A stretch of 64,000 nt of DNA, from assembly GCA_944322815.1 (NCBI GenBank), contig CALUQB010000012.1:1-64000 (forward strand), read 5' to 3'. The DNA is from an uncultured Bacteroidales bacterium (GTDB taxonomy: Bacteria; Bacteroidota; Bacteroidia; Bacteroidales; UBA932). Below, one piece after another: positions 8,835 to 18,405 of this stretch. Position 1 is the first letter of the stretch; every line of letters begins with the position of its first letter. Both the position numbers and the translations under genes were made by a program. The notes under the pieces are model-generated. The model did no database searches and was not told the origin of the DNA. It saw only the letters and a list, made by a program, of their open reading frames with translations.

Positions 8835-10256
8835 ATGTCGCAAGATACCCACATATTGATATGGAACCGCTGTCTCAAGATGATAGAGCAGATCGTCAAC
8901 CCGAAAGCATTCGAAACGTGGTTCAAGCCGATCTGTCCGGAGTCTTTCCAGGACGGCGTACTCACAGTCAATGTCCCTTCGGAGTTCTTCAGGGAATATC
9001 TTGAGGAATATTATCTGGACGTATTGAAAAAGACTCTGAAAAAGGAGATAGGGGCTGATGCCAAGCTGGTCTACCGGGTAGCTCCGGTGAAAGTCCAGCC
9101 TCCGATGGAATATCCGGCAGCCCACTGCAATACTCCGGAAAACAAGCCTATCAGCGTCCCGAATTTCAAGCGTGCGGGAAGTCCGAATCCTTTTGTGATA
9201 CCAGGACTTCAGCAGGTGAAGGTGAATACCCAGCTGAATCCGAACTATTGTTTCGGAAATCTTGTGGCCGGTGAATGCAACAAGATGGGTATAACCGCCG
9301 GAGAAAGCATAGCCATGCATCCGGGAAAGACGGCATTCAATCCGCTCTTCCTTTTCGGGGGTCCGGGACTTGGAAAGACGCATCTGGCCCAGGCCATAGG
9401 TATAGCCATAAAGGAAAAGTATCCCGAGCTGGTGGTGCTTTATGTGCCTGCGAACAGGTTCAAGACCCAGTATATGGATGCCGTGACCGTGAAGAACAAC
9501 CTTACGGATTTTCTCGCATTCTATATGAGGATGGATGTCCTGATCATAGATGACATACAGGATCTTTCATCTCCCGGTGCCCAGAACGGCTTCTTCCAGA
9601 TATTCAACCATCTGCACCAGTCCGGCAAGCAGCTTATATTCACTTCGGACAGACCTCCGGTGGAGCTTCAGAACTTCGAGGAGAGACTTCTGTCCAGACT
9701 GAAATGGGGACTGTCGGTAGAGCTTCAGAGACCTGATTTCGCAACGAGGCTTTCCATGCTCAAATCCAGGAGTTTCAGGGAAGGGGTAAAGCTCAGCGAT
9801 GATGTCCTCCTCTTTCTTGCCAGCCGGATCTCGTCGAATTTCCGTGAACTGGAAGGGGCCCTTATTTCGCTGATAGCAAATGCCACTTTCGCCCACAGGG
9901 AGATCACCGTGGAACTCGCGGAGCGTATCACCGGGAAAATAGTGAGCGAACCGAAAAACGAGGTCACCATCGAGAAGGTGCAGAAGGCCGTATGCCAGTA
10001 TTTCAATATCTCGATGGACAACCTGCTCTCGAAGTCAAGAAAACGCCAGATAGTGCAGGCCAGGCAGATCGCCATGTACATGAGCCGGAATCTCCTGAAA
10101 TGCTCTCTTTCTACCATAGGCTCGGAAATAGGAGGAAAGGACCACTCTACGGTGCTGCATGCATGCGCTACGGTCCAGGATCTCATGAGCATAGACAAGA
10201 CATTCAGGCAGTATGTCTCGGATATCGAGAAAATGCTGGTACCTGCACGCGGCTAA
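8835..10256 (+). CDS. dnaA: Chromosomal replication initiator DnaA
   Basis: 473 residues, normal for the family. Domain I (about 5-75) is the helicase-loading and self-association domain, domain II is a variable linker, and the AAA+ domain III carries Walker A at 175-182 (GGPGLGKT) and Walker B (VLIIDDIQDL). Domain IV ends with the signature GGKDHSTVLHA, which contacts DnaA boxes. DnaA-ATP melts the origin and loads DnaB. dnaN and other classical oriC neighbours are absent. It is followed after 17 bp by the dipeptidase gene in the same direction. Confidence 0.98.
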   Translation: MSQDTHILIWNRCLKMIEQIVNPKAFETWFKPICPESFQDGVLTVNVPSEFFREYLEEYYLDVLKKTLKKEIGADAKLVYRVAPVKVQPPMEYPAAHCNTPENKPISVPNFKRAGSPNPFVIPGLQQVKVNTQLNPNYCFGNLVAGECNKMGITAGESIAMHPGKTAFNPLFLFGGPGLGKTHLAQAIGIAIKEKYPELVVLYVPANRFKTQYMDAVTVKNNLTDFLAFYMRMDVLIIDDIQDLSSPGAQNGFFQIFNHLHQSGKQLIFTSDRPPVELQNFEERLLSRLKWGLSVELQRPDFATRLSMLKSRSFREGVKLSDDVLLFLASRISSNFRELEGALISLIANATFAHREITVELAERITGKIVSEPKNEVTIEKVQKAVCQYFNISMDNLLSKSRKRQIVQARQIAMYMSRNLLKCSLSTIGSEIGGKDHSTVLHACATVQDLMSIDKTFRQYVSDIEKMLVPARG

Positions 10257-10273
10257 TTACTGGAATTTGAATC

Positions 10274-11704
10274 ATGGACTCTAAGAAAGTTTTGGATATC
10301 TTCCGGGAAATCACCAGGATTCCCAGGGAGTCAGGTCATGAAGAGCAGATAGTGTCTTTTCTGCAGCAGTTTGCCCGAGAACATTCTCTGGAATCCCGTA
10401 CTGATGAAGCCGGGAATGTCGTCATTGTGAAGGAGGCTGCGCCCGGATGTGAAAACCTCCCTGTAATAGTGCTTCAGAGCCACTCCGATATGGTGTGCGA
10501 GAAGAATTCCGGTGTAGAGCATGATTTTTCAAAGGATCCTATCAACTATGTCATTGAAGACGGGTGGATGATAGCGAAAGACACTACCCTCGGTGCCGAC
10601 TGCGGTATCGGAATGGCAGCCCAGCTGGCAGTCCTGACCGACGAGACCCCTTCCGGCAGGATAGAATGTCTGTTCACCGTGTCTGAAGAGACGGGGCTGT
10701 ACGGGGCAAAGGCCCTGAAGCCCGGCTTCATTTCCGGCAAGATACTGATCAATCTGGATTCCGAAGACGAGGGAGAACTTTTCGTGGGCTGTGCCGGCGG
10801 TATGGATACCGCTGCGGTATTCCGTTACAATACGGTACCTGTGGCAGAGGGGTCGAAACTGGCAGTGATCAGAGTCTGCAACTGTGCAGGCGGGCACAGC
10901 GGTGATGATATAGATAAAGGCAGGGCAAATGCAGTACAGCTGCTCGCCCGTTTCCTGTATTCTCATCCGGAACTGCAGATTTGTTCTCTGGATGGAGGCA
11001 ACAAGAGCAATGCCATAGCCAGGGAGGCTGAGGCGGTGGCAGCCGTGGCTGACACGGAGGTCGGGTCTTTGAAAGCCGCCGTGCAGGCTTTCGGGTCGGA
11101 CCTGAAGGCTGAGTATGCTGTAGGTGACCCTGATGTGAGGGTGGAGCTGCGCGTGGAGGAGTTTCCTGCAGGATTGCAGGCCGTGGACCCGGATGTGGCC
11201 AGGGCTGTGGTGACGGCTCTGTTCGCTGCTCCGCACGGAGTGCTGGCCATGAGCGGGGATATCCCCGGTCTTGTGGAGACGTCCACGAATCTGGCTTCAG
11301 TGAAAATGCCTGAAAAAGGGGTGATAAGAGTGGGGACCAGCCAGCGGAGCTCCGTGGATACGGAGCGCCGGGCAGCCGGACTGAAAGTGGAGGCTGCTTT
11401 CCGGCTCGCCGGGGCTGAAGTGACCCACGAGTCGGAATATCCTGGCTGGAAGCCGAATATGGATTCGGCTCTGCTGAAAGTGTGTGTTGAGTCCTACAGG
11501 AGACTGTTCGGGACAGAGCCTGTGGTCCGGGCCATCCATGCAGGGCTGGAGTGCGGTCTGTTCCTGGATACTTTCCCGGAGCTGGACATGATTTCCTTCG
11601 GTCCGACCCTGCGCGGGGTGCATGCCCCGGGCGAGAGGCTAGACCTCGCCTCCCTGGACAAGTTCGTTGCCCTCCTTGAAGATGTCATATTGCATATCAG
11701 ATAG
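10274..11704 (+). CDS. pepD: Aminoacyl-histidine dipeptidase (M20 family)
   Basis: 476 residues. This is a cytosolic zinc dipeptidase of the PepD (carnosinase-like) group that releases amino acids from Xaa-His and other dipeptides. Metal-site motifs of M20 enzymes are visible: QSHSDMVCEKN near residue 75, LGADCGIGMAAQLA near 115, the general-base Glu in VSEETGLYGAKAL, and IHAGLECGLF near the C-terminus. A central dimerisation domain interrupts the catalytic domain as usual. It lies tightly between dnaA and rpe, probably in one transcript. Confidence 0.93.
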   Translation: MDSKKVLDIFREITRIPRESGHEEQIVSFLQQFAREHSLESRTDEAGNVVIVKEAAPGCENLPVIVLQSHSDMVCEKNSGVEHDFSKDPINYVIEDGWMIAKDTTLGADCGIGMAAQLAVLTDETPSGRIECLFTVSEETGLYGAKALKPGFISGKILINLDSEDEGELFVGCAGGMDTAAVFRYNTVPVAEGSKLAVIRVCNCAGGHSGDDIDKGRANAVQLLARFLYSHPELQICSLDGGNKSNAIAREAEAVAAVADTEVGSLKAAVQAFGSDLKAEYAVGDPDVRVELRVEEFPAGLQAVDPDVARAVVTALFAAPHGVLAMSGDIPGLVETSTNLASVKMPEKGVIRVGTSQRSSVDTERRAAGLKVEAAFRLAGAEVTHESEYPGWKPNMDSALLKVCVESYRRLFGTEPVVRAIHAGLECGLFLDTFPELDMISFGPTLRGVHAPGERLDLASLDKFVALLEDVILHIR

Positions 11705-11725
11705 TTCCCGAATCAGACAGACAAC

Positions 11726-12364
11726 ATGGTACAGATAGCCCCATCGATACTTTCGGCAGATTTTCTTCATCTGGAAAACAGTGTTGATCTGGTAAACCGT
11801 CATGCCGACATGTTCCATCTCGACATTATGGACGGTGTTTTCGTACCTAATATCTCATACGGCTTTCCGATAGTTGATGCCATCGCGACGAAAGCTGAAA
11901 AGCCTATGGATGCGCATCTGATGATCATTCGTCCGGAAAACTATGTGGAGCGTTTCTCCAGGTCCGGGGTGTCCATGCTGAGTTTCCATCTTAACGCCAC
12001 TGAAACCCCGGATTCTGTCATAGACATGATACACCGGAGCGGAATGAAGGCCGGAGTGGCCATCAATCCCGATATTCCTGTAGAGAGCCTTTTTCCGTAT
12101 CTGGACAGGTGTGACTATGTCCTTCTAATGTCGGTTTTCGCCGGTTTCGGCGGTCAGAAGTTCATCGAAGAGACTTATGGCAGGCTTGTCTCCCTGAAAT
12201 CAGAGATCACGGGACGGGGTCTGTCATGCCTGATAGAAGTGGACGGGGGAGTGTCAGGGAAAAATGCGGCTGCTCTCGCTGCGGCAGGTGCGGACATCCT
12301 CGTAGCCGGCAGCGCAGTCTTCAAATCCGATGATCCCGCAGGAGTCATATCGTCCATGAGATAG
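11726..12364 (+). CDS. rpe: Ribulose-phosphate 3-epimerase
   Basis: 212 residues, a TIM-barrel enzyme that interconverts D-ribulose 5-phosphate and D-xylulose 5-phosphate in the pentose phosphate pathway. Diagnostic features are IAPSILSADF at the N-terminus, HLDIMDGVFVPN with a metal-binding His and catalytic Asp, MDAHLMI, and the phosphate-binding VDGGV and AGSAVF near the end. The start ATG lies 21 bp after pepD. Length and motifs are standard. Confidence 0.97.
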   Translation: MVQIAPSILSADFLHLENSVDLVNRHADMFHLDIMDGVFVPNISYGFPIVDAIATKAEKPMDAHLMIIRPENYVERFSRSGVSMLSFHLNATETPDSVIDMIHRSGMKAGVAINPDIPVESLFPYLDRCDYVLLMSVFAGFGGQKFIEETYGRLVSLKSEITGRGLSCLIEVDGGVSGKNAAALAAAGADILVAGSAVFKSDDPAGVISSMR

Positions 12365-12472
12365 CTTTCACACGTCTGTGCAAGGCTGATTACAGAAATT
12401 TTTTCAGTTTTTTCTTTTTTCGCTGGTGAAATTGGAAGAATTGTATTATTTTCGCCCGATTTAAGCATTAAA

Positions 12473-12495
12473 AAGGGTGGCAGACGAGCACCCTT
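12473..12495 (+). promoter_or_regulatory. Hairpin immediately upstream of carA
   Basis: A perfect 7-bp inverted repeat (AAGGGTG / CACCCTT) with a 9-nt loop, ending 24 bp before the carA start. It lies in a 155-bp gap after rpe that also contains T-rich tracts (12400-12420). It could be a 5' leader structure that controls carA; no T-run follows, so it is not a standard terminator. Confidence 0.35.
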
Positions 12496-12519
12496 CACCC
12501 CTTATAAAACGAATAGACA

Positions 12520-13596
12520 ATGGAGCAAAAGATTCGAGCTACGCTCAAGTTGGAGAACGGAATGGAATTCCATGGATATTCATTCGGTTACAACGGCCCC
12601 TGTGATGGCGAAGTGGTCTTTTCGACCGCTATGGTAGGCTATACTGAAAGCCTTACCGATCCTTCTTATTCAGGCCAGATTCTGTGTATCACCTATCCTA
12701 TCGTCGGAAACTACGGAGTTCCCGCCGAGGGGTATGATGAAAACGGCATTTCGCTGAACATGGAATCGGACGATATCTATGTACGAGGACTTATCGTATC
12801 CGACTACTCTGCGGACTACAGTCACTGGAAGGCTGTCATGAGCCTTGGCGAGTGGCTGGAGAAACACAAGATACCCGGAATTTACGGAATAGATACCAGG
12901 GAGCTCACGAAGGTAATCAGGGAAAACGGAGCGATGCTCGGCATCATTGTCCCGGAGGGACAGGTAAGGAACTTCCCTGTGCCGGATCCGAACCGCGAGA
13001 ATCAGGTAGCTGCAGTGAGCTGCAAGGAAGTGATCCGTTACGGGCATGGAAGCAAGAAGATAGTGCTGGTGGACTGCGGAGTCAAGCACAATATCCTCAG
13101 ATGTTTCATGAGCCGCGACGTTGAAGTCATCAGAGTGCCGTGGGACTATGATTTCAACCAGCTGGAATATGACGGTCTGTTCATATCGAACGGTCCAGGC
13201 AACCCTGAGTTCTGCGACATCACTGTCAGACATATCCAGGAGGCCATGAAGAAAGACAAGCCGATATTCGGCATCTGCATGGGAAACCAGCTTCTCAGCC
13301 GTGCTGCCGGCGCCACTACATACAAACTCAAATACGGTCACAGAAGTCACAACCAGCCTGTCCGCATGGTCGGTTCGAACAAATGTTTCGTGACATCACA
13401 GAATCATGGCTATGCTGTGGATGACAGTACTCTGGGACCAGACTGGCAGCCGTATTTCATAAATATGAATGACGGCACGAACGAAGGTATCAGGCACAAG
13501 TCGAAACCGTTCTTCTCTTCACAGTTCCATCCGGAGGCCTCAAGCGGCCCGACAGATACGGAATTCCTCTTCGACGAGTTCATAAGCAAACTTTAA
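12520..13596 (+). CDS. carA: Carbamoyl-phosphate synthase small (glutaminase) subunit
   Basis: 358 residues. The N-terminal small-subunit domain (about 5-135) is followed by a class-I glutamine amidotransferase domain (about 180-358). The catalytic triad is visible: C253 in GICMGNQLL, H337 and E339 in SSQFHPEAS. It releases ammonia from glutamine and channels it to CarB for pyrimidine and arginine synthesis. GNQ replaces the GHQ seen in E. coli. carB follows after 37 bp. Confidence 0.98.
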   Translation: MEQKIRATLKLENGMEFHGYSFGYNGPCDGEVVFSTAMVGYTESLTDPSYSGQILCITYPIVGNYGVPAEGYDENGISLNMESDDIYVRGLIVSDYSADYSHWKAVMSLGEWLEKHKIPGIYGIDTRELTKVIRENGAMLGIIVPEGQVRNFPVPDPNRENQVAAVSCKEVIRYGHGSKKIVLVDCGVKHNILRCFMSRDVEVIRVPWDYDFNQLEYDGLFISNGPGNPEFCDITVRHIQEAMKKDKPIFGICMGNQLLSRAAGATTYKLKYGHRSHNQPVRMVGSNKCFVTSQNHGYAVDDSTLGPDWQPYFINMNDGTNEGIRHKSKPFFSSQFHPEASSGPTDTEFLFDEFISKL

Positions 13597-13633
13597 TTTC
13601 CAGACTGCCAGACTAACATATAAATTCAAGACA

Positions 13634-16600
13634 ATGATTGACAACGATATAAAGAAAGTATTGCTGCTCGGATCAGGAGCATTGAAAATAGGTGAAGCAG
13701 GAGAGTTCGACTATTCCGGTTCACAGGCTCTGAAAGCCATGAAGGAAGAGGGGATAGAGACTGTGCTCATAAACCCGAACATAGCTACGGTGCAGACTTC
13801 CGACAAGGTGGCGGACAAGATATATTTCCTCCCTGTGACTCCGTATTTCGTGGAGAAGGTGATTCAGAAGGAAGCCCCTCAGGGTATCCTGCTGGCTTTC
13901 GGAGGACAGACTGCCCTGAACTGCGGAGTGGAACTGTACAAGTCCGGCATTCTGAAGAAATACAACGTAAAGGTGCTTGGAACTCCGGTACAGGCCATCA
14001 TCGACACTGAAGACAGGGAGCTTTTCATCGAAAAACTCGATCAGATAGATGTAAAGACCATCAAGTCTCACGCTACGGAGACTATCGAACAGGCCCGTGC
14101 AGCCGCCCAGGAGCTTGGTTATCCGGTGATATTGAGGGCCGCCTACGCACTCGGAGGTCTTGGATCAGGGTTCTGCGACGACGAGGCGCAGCTTTTCGAT
14201 GTAGCCGAGAAGGCATTCTCATTCTCTCCTCAGGTGCTGGTGGAAAAGTCTCTCAAAGGCTGGAAGGAAATAGAATACGAGGTGGTCAGGGACCGTTATG
14301 ACAACTGCATCACTGTCTGCAACATGGAGAATTTCGATCCGCTCGGAATCCATACTGGAGAAAGTATCGTGGTGGCTCCATGCCAGACCCTGGACAATGA
14401 CGATGTAGAGTATCTCCGCGGGCTTGCCATCAAGATAGTACGTCATGTGGGAATCGTGGGAGAGTGCAACGTTCAGTTCGCTTACGACCCTAACTCCATG
14501 GAATACCGTGTCATAGAAGTCAATGCCCGTCTGAGCCGTTCTTCTGCCCTGGCATCCAAGGCAACGGGATATCCTCTGGCTTTCGTCGCCGCCAAGCTGG
14601 GACTCGGGTACGGACTTTTCGATCTGAAGAATTCCGTGACCAAGAATACTCCGGCATTTTTCGAGCCGGCTATCGACTATATTGTCTGCAAGATTCCGCG
14701 TTGGGATCTTTCGAAGTTCCATGGTGTTTCCAGGAAGATCGGTTCCAGCATGAAGAGCGTGGGCGAAGTCATGTCCATTGGCCGGAGCTTCGAGGAGGCC
14801 ATCCAGAAGGGATTGCGCATGATCGGGCAGGGCGCACACGGCTTTGTCGGAAACAAGGAACTGAAGGTCGATGACATCGATGAGGCTCTGAAAGAACCTA
14901 CGGACAACCGTATCTTCGTGATATCAAAGGCCATGCGCGCCGGATATACTGTGGACCAGATACATGAGCTTACCAAGATAGACAAGTGGTTCCTGTACAA
15001 GCTCGCCCATATCGTGGAAACCTATCATGACATGATGCAGTATCAGAACTGTGAGTCCATGCCTGTGGAATTGCTGAAAGCAGCCAAGCAGCAGGGCTTC
15101 TCGGACTTCCAGATAGGCCGCGCTCTCTATAAGGACACTCTTGACAACGAAGATGCGCAGAATCTCGTGCGTTCGTTCAGGAAATCGCATGGCATAGTAC
15201 CGTGCGTGAAACAGATAGATACTCTGGCCGCCGAATTCCCTGCAGCCACGAACTACCTTTATCTGACATATAACGGAAACTTCAACGATGTAACATATCT
15301 CCATGACCACAGGTCAGTGATAGTTCTGGGATCGGGAGCATACAGAATCGGCTCTTCCGTGGAATTCGACTGGTGTTCGGTAAATGCGCTGCAGACTATC
15401 AGAAACGAAGGGTACAGGGGCGTGATGATAAACTACAACCCTGAAACCGTGTCCACTGACTATGACATGAGCGACCGTCTGTATTTCGACGAGCTTACAT
15501 ACGAGAGGGTGATGGATATTTACGAACTCGAACAGCCTCACGGTATGGTGGTCTCTGTAGGAGGACAGATACCGAACAATCTGGCTCTCCGTCTGGACAG
15601 GAGCGGAGTGAATATCCTCGGTACGAAAGCTACCAGCATCGACAAGGCGGAGGACCGTCACAAGTTCTCGTCTATCGTGGATGCTCTCGGAATAGACCAG
15701 CCGAAATGGCGTGAACTCACCACTCTCGAAGATCTCCACGGATTCGTGGCGAAGGTGGGTTATCCGGTGCTCGTGCGCCCGTCATACGTACTTTCAGGTG
15801 CGGCCATGAATGTCTGCTACAATGAAGATGAGCTCCGCCGCTTCCTTTCTCTGGCTGCGGAAGTGTCGCAGAAGCATCCTGTGGTGGTAAGTGAGTTCAT
15901 GCAGAGATGCAAGGAGATAGAATTCGATGCGGTGGCAGACAGCGGGGAAGTGATAGCTTACGCCATTTCCGAGCATGTAGAGTTTGCCGGTGTGCACTCC
16001 GGTGATGCTACCATACAGTTCCCGCCGCAGAAACTGTACATAGAGACAGTCCGCAGGATCAAGAAAATCGCGAAGAAGATCGCCGCTGCCCTGGAGATCT
16101 CAGGTCCGTTCAATATCCAGTTCCTGGCGAAGGAGAACGAGATCAAGGTCATAGAATGTAACCTGAGGGCATCCAGAAGCTTCCCGTTCGTATCCAAGAT
16201 TCTGAAGATAAATCTGATAGAACTGGCTACGAAAGTCATGCTCGGGAACAAGCCGGCAGCTCCGCACAAGAGCGCCTTCGATCTCGACTATGTGGGTATC
16301 AAGGCATCGCAGTTCTCTTTCTCCAGACTGCATCAGGCCGATCCTGTACTCGGTGTAGACATGGCTTCTACCGGTGAGGTAGGATGTCTGGGCGATGATT
16401 TCAACGAGGCGCTTCTCAAGTCAGTCCTTTCGGTAGGATACAGAATCCCTGAAAAGAACATTCTGGTATCATCCGGAGACGCTCTCCAGAAAGCCGATCT
16501 GCTGAATGCATGTCGTCTTCTTGCCGGTCACGGATATACGATTTATGCTACTGCAGGTACTTACAAGTATCTTGTCGAGAACGAAGTCGCAGCCGAGAGG

Positions 16601-16873
16601 GTGCTCTGGCCGAGTGAAACGGAAGATGCGGAACTGGCTTCGCAGTTCAAGTCCGCTCTGAAAATGCTTCAGGACAAGGAAATCGATCTGGTGGTCAATA
16701 TCCCGAAGAATTTTACAAGTGCGGAACTGGCTAACGGCTACAAGATCAGACGTGCCGCGATCGACTTCAATATCCCGCTCATCACCAACGCCCGTCTGGC
16801 TACCGCCTTCATCAGGGCATTCTGCTGCATGGGCATGGATGACATTCAGATAAAGTCCTGGGACCAGTATTAG
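13634..16873 (+). CDS. carB: Carbamoyl-phosphate synthase large subunit
   Basis: 1079 residues, full length. Two homologous ATP-grasp halves are visible (about 1-540 and 560-935). Each begins with a GSGAxRIGxxxEFD-type sequence (LLGSGALKIGEAGEFDYSG and VLGSGAYRIGSSVEFDWCS). A C-terminal MGS-like allosteric domain (about 940-1079) ends it. The first half phosphorylates bicarbonate and the second phosphorylates carbamate. It works in the cytosol as a complex with CarA. The next gene starts 10 bp downstream. Confidence 0.98.
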   Translation: MIDNDIKKVLLLGSGALKIGEAGEFDYSGSQALKAMKEEGIETVLINPNIATVQTSDKVADKIYFLPVTPYFVEKVIQKEAPQGILLAFGGQTALNCGVELYKSGILKKYNVKVLGTPVQAIIDTEDRELFIEKLDQIDVKTIKSHATETIEQARAAAQELGYPVILRAAYALGGLGSGFCDDEAQLFDVAEKAFSFSPQVLVEKSLKGWKEIEYEVVRDRYDNCITVCNMENFDPLGIHTGESIVVAPCQTLDNDDVEYLRGLAIKIVRHVGIVGECNVQFAYDPNSMEYRVIEVNARLSRSSALASKATGYPLAFVAAKLGLGYGLFDLKNSVTKNTPAFFEPAIDYIVCKIPRWDLSKFHGVSRKIGSSMKSVGEVMSIGRSFEEAIQKGLRMIGQGAHGFVGNKELKVDDIDEALKEPTDNRIFVISKAMRAGYTVDQIHELTKIDKWFLYKLAHIVETYHDMMQYQNCESMPVELLKAAKQQGFSDFQIGRALYKDTLDNEDAQNLVRSFRKSHGIVPCVKQIDTLAAEFPAATNYLYLTYNGNFNDVTYLHDHRSVIVLGSGAYRIGSSVEFDWCSVNALQTIRNEGYRGVMINYNPETVSTDYDMSDRLYFDELTYERVMDIYELEQPHGMVVSVGGQIPNNLALRLDRSGVNILGTKATSIDKAEDRHKFSSIVDALGIDQPKWRELTTLEDLHGFVAKVGYPVLVRPSYVLSGAAMNVCYNEDELRRFLSLAAEVSQKHPVVVSEFMQRCKEIEFDAVADSGEVIAYAISEHVEFAGVHSGDATIQFPPQKLYIETVRRIKKIAKKIAAALEISGPFNIQFLAKENEIKVIECNLRASRSFPFVSKILKINLIELATKVMLGNKPAAPHKSAFDLDYVGIKASQFSFSRLHQADPVLGVDMASTGEVGCLGDDFNEALLKSVLSVGYRIPEKNILVSSGDALQKADLLNACRLLAGHGYTIYATAGTYKYLVENEVAAERVLWPSETEDAELASQFKSALKMLQDKEIDLVVNIPKNFTSAELANGYKIRRAAIDFNIPLITNARLATAFIRAFCCMGMDDIQIKSWDQY

Positions 16874-16883
16874 TCGGGAGAAC

Positions 16884-17702
16884 ATGCCGCTTTTGACTTT
16901 GTCCGAAATAGAACAGGCAGCCCCTGTGTTCAGAGGCCGGTTCGGGAACATCCTGGCCGGCTTTCTGATGAAAGCGTTGGCAGTGGACAGGATAAACGGC
17001 CTGTATGACAGGAACTGCAGCCATTCCGGGCCTGATTTTGCAAAAGCGATTCTCGAAGATATAGGAGTCAAATATACCGTGTACGGCAGAGAGAAACTGG
17101 ACTCTCTGCCGCACGGTTCTTTCATTACGGTCAGCAACCATCCCTACGGCAGCATAGACGGAATCATCCTTGCAGATCTGTTCGGTCATATCAGACCGGA
17201 CTACAAGTTGATAGTCAACAAGATCCTTTCCAGAATCAAGGCTCTTGATCCCTGCTTCATAAATGTGACTCCGACCGGCAACGAGCATACAGCTCCCACC
17301 AAAGACAGCATAGCCGGTATCAAGGAAGCCATGCGGCATGTCAGGGACGGTCATCCGCTGGGTATATTTCCCGCCGGTGCAGTATCTGATCTGAGTCTGC
17401 GAGAAAGGTGTGTCAGGGACAGGGAATGGCAGCTTCCCATCATACAGCTGATCGCGAAACTCGGCGCACCTGTGCTTCCGGTAAAGTTTCTGGACAGGAA
17501 TTCCGATTTCTATTACAGTCTTGGGCTTATAGACTGGCGGGTACGTCTGCTACGTCTGCCTTCAGAAGTATTCAACAAGAAAGGCAGGTCGGTGAGAGTG
17601 GCCTGCGGTGATGTCATCCCTCCGGAAAAGTTGCGCAGTTTCAGTTCTGCGGAAGCACTGGGGGCTTATCTGAGATCCGTCTTGTACGGACTGCATCAGT
17701 AG
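16884..17702 (+). CDS. PlsC-like lysophospholipid/aminolipid acyltransferase
   Basis: 272 residues of the glycerol-3-phosphate/lyso-lipid acyltransferase superfamily. The catalytic motif is NHPYGSIDG (about 90-98), the H-x5-D form of the OlsA/hemolysin-like branch, followed by IFPAGAVSDLS as the substrate-binding block. It transfers an acyl chain to a lysolipid at the inner membrane. In Bacteroides a relative (GlsA) finishes glycine lipids, so this may be GlsA or a phosphatidic-acid-forming enzyme; the sequence alone does not decide. It starts 10 bp after carB, and its 3' end overlaps the convergent YrdC gene by 7 bp. Confidence 0.85.
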   Translation: MPLLTLSEIEQAAPVFRGRFGNILAGFLMKALAVDRINGLYDRNCSHSGPDFAKAILEDIGVKYTVYGREKLDSLPHGSFITVSNHPYGSIDGIILADLFGHIRPDYKLIVNKILSRIKALDPCFINVTPTGNEHTAPTKDSIAGIKEAMRHVRDGHPLGIFPAGAVSDLSLRERCVRDREWQLPIIQLIAKLGAPVLPVKFLDRNSDFYYSLGLIDWRVRLLRLPSEVFNKKGRSVRVACGDVIPPEKLRSFSSAEALGAYLRSVLYGLHQ

Positions 17703-18307
17703 ACCAGTTCACCCAGTCCCTGGCGTACGATATTGAAATCCTGCCCGGTACAGTCTACGACAGTGGATGTGCCGAGTGTCCCGTGGCCTCCGTCTATGAC
17801 CATATCCACGAGCTTCCCCCATTTTTCTTCTATCAGTTCAGGATCAGTAGCATATCCCGGGTCATCATCCTCATCGTATGGTATGCTGGTGGTCATGACA
17901 GGAGCTCCGAGTGCTGCGGCTATCTCCCTGATGACCGGATGTCCGGGCATACGTATTCCCACTTCTTTCCTGTTCCTGAATATTCTGGGCAGTTTCGAGC
18001 TGCCTTCCAGAATGAAGGTGAAAGGACCTGGAAGGTTCTTCTTCATGATCTTGAACGTGGCGTTGTCCATCCTGGCATAGCGGCTGATTTCGCTGAGGTC
18101 ATAACATATTATGGCCAGATGGTTCTTTTTAGGGTCGATATCCTTTATCCGGCAGATTTTCTCCACTGCCCGTTCTTTCAGCGCATGACAGCCTATGGCA
18201 TACATGGTGTCTGTAGGATAGATGATGATCCCGCCGTCGTTCAGCACTCCGGTCACCTGCTCCATGACAGCAGGATCATTATCCTTTTCGTAAAGTCTGA
18301 CAAGCAT
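17696..18307 (-). CDS. YrdC/Sua5-family L-threonylcarbamoyladenylate synthase-like protein
   Basis: 203 residues from the ATG at 18307 (MLVRLYEKD); an extension to 18376 exists but adds an atypical leader. The Sua5/YciO/YrdC fold is clear: GGIIIYPTDTMYAIGCHAL near residue 28, the KxR-type motif in CRIKDIDPKK, PGPFTFIL, and VGIRMPGHPVI. The family makes threonylcarbamoyl-AMP for the t6A37 tRNA modification. The absence of a C-terminal Sua5 domain and the KDIDPKK spacing also fit the less characterised YciO branch. It is tail-to-tail with the acyltransferase. Confidence 0.88.
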   Translation of the reverse strand: MLVRLYEKDNDPAVMEQVTGVLNDGGIIIYPTDTMYAIGCHALKERAVEKICRIKDIDPKKNHLAIICYDLSEISRYARMDNATFKIMKKNLPGPFTFILEGSSKLPRIFRNRKEVGIRMPGHPVIREIAAALGAPVMTTSIPYDEDDDPGYATDPELIEEKWGKLVDMVIDGGHGTLGTSTVVDCTGQDFNIVRQGLGELVY

Positions 18308-18405
18308 AAATAGAATTTTAACTTCTGGATCATTTTCGAATCTGACTAAAATATGCTTTTTCAGCCGGATTTCCAATATCTTCCGGAATTTTCTCCCGTA
18401 ACCGC

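Noticed and set aside
14219-14839. 206-codon minus-strand frame inside carB
   Set aside because: Antisense to the conserved carB coding sequence; no recognisable domain and no promoter.
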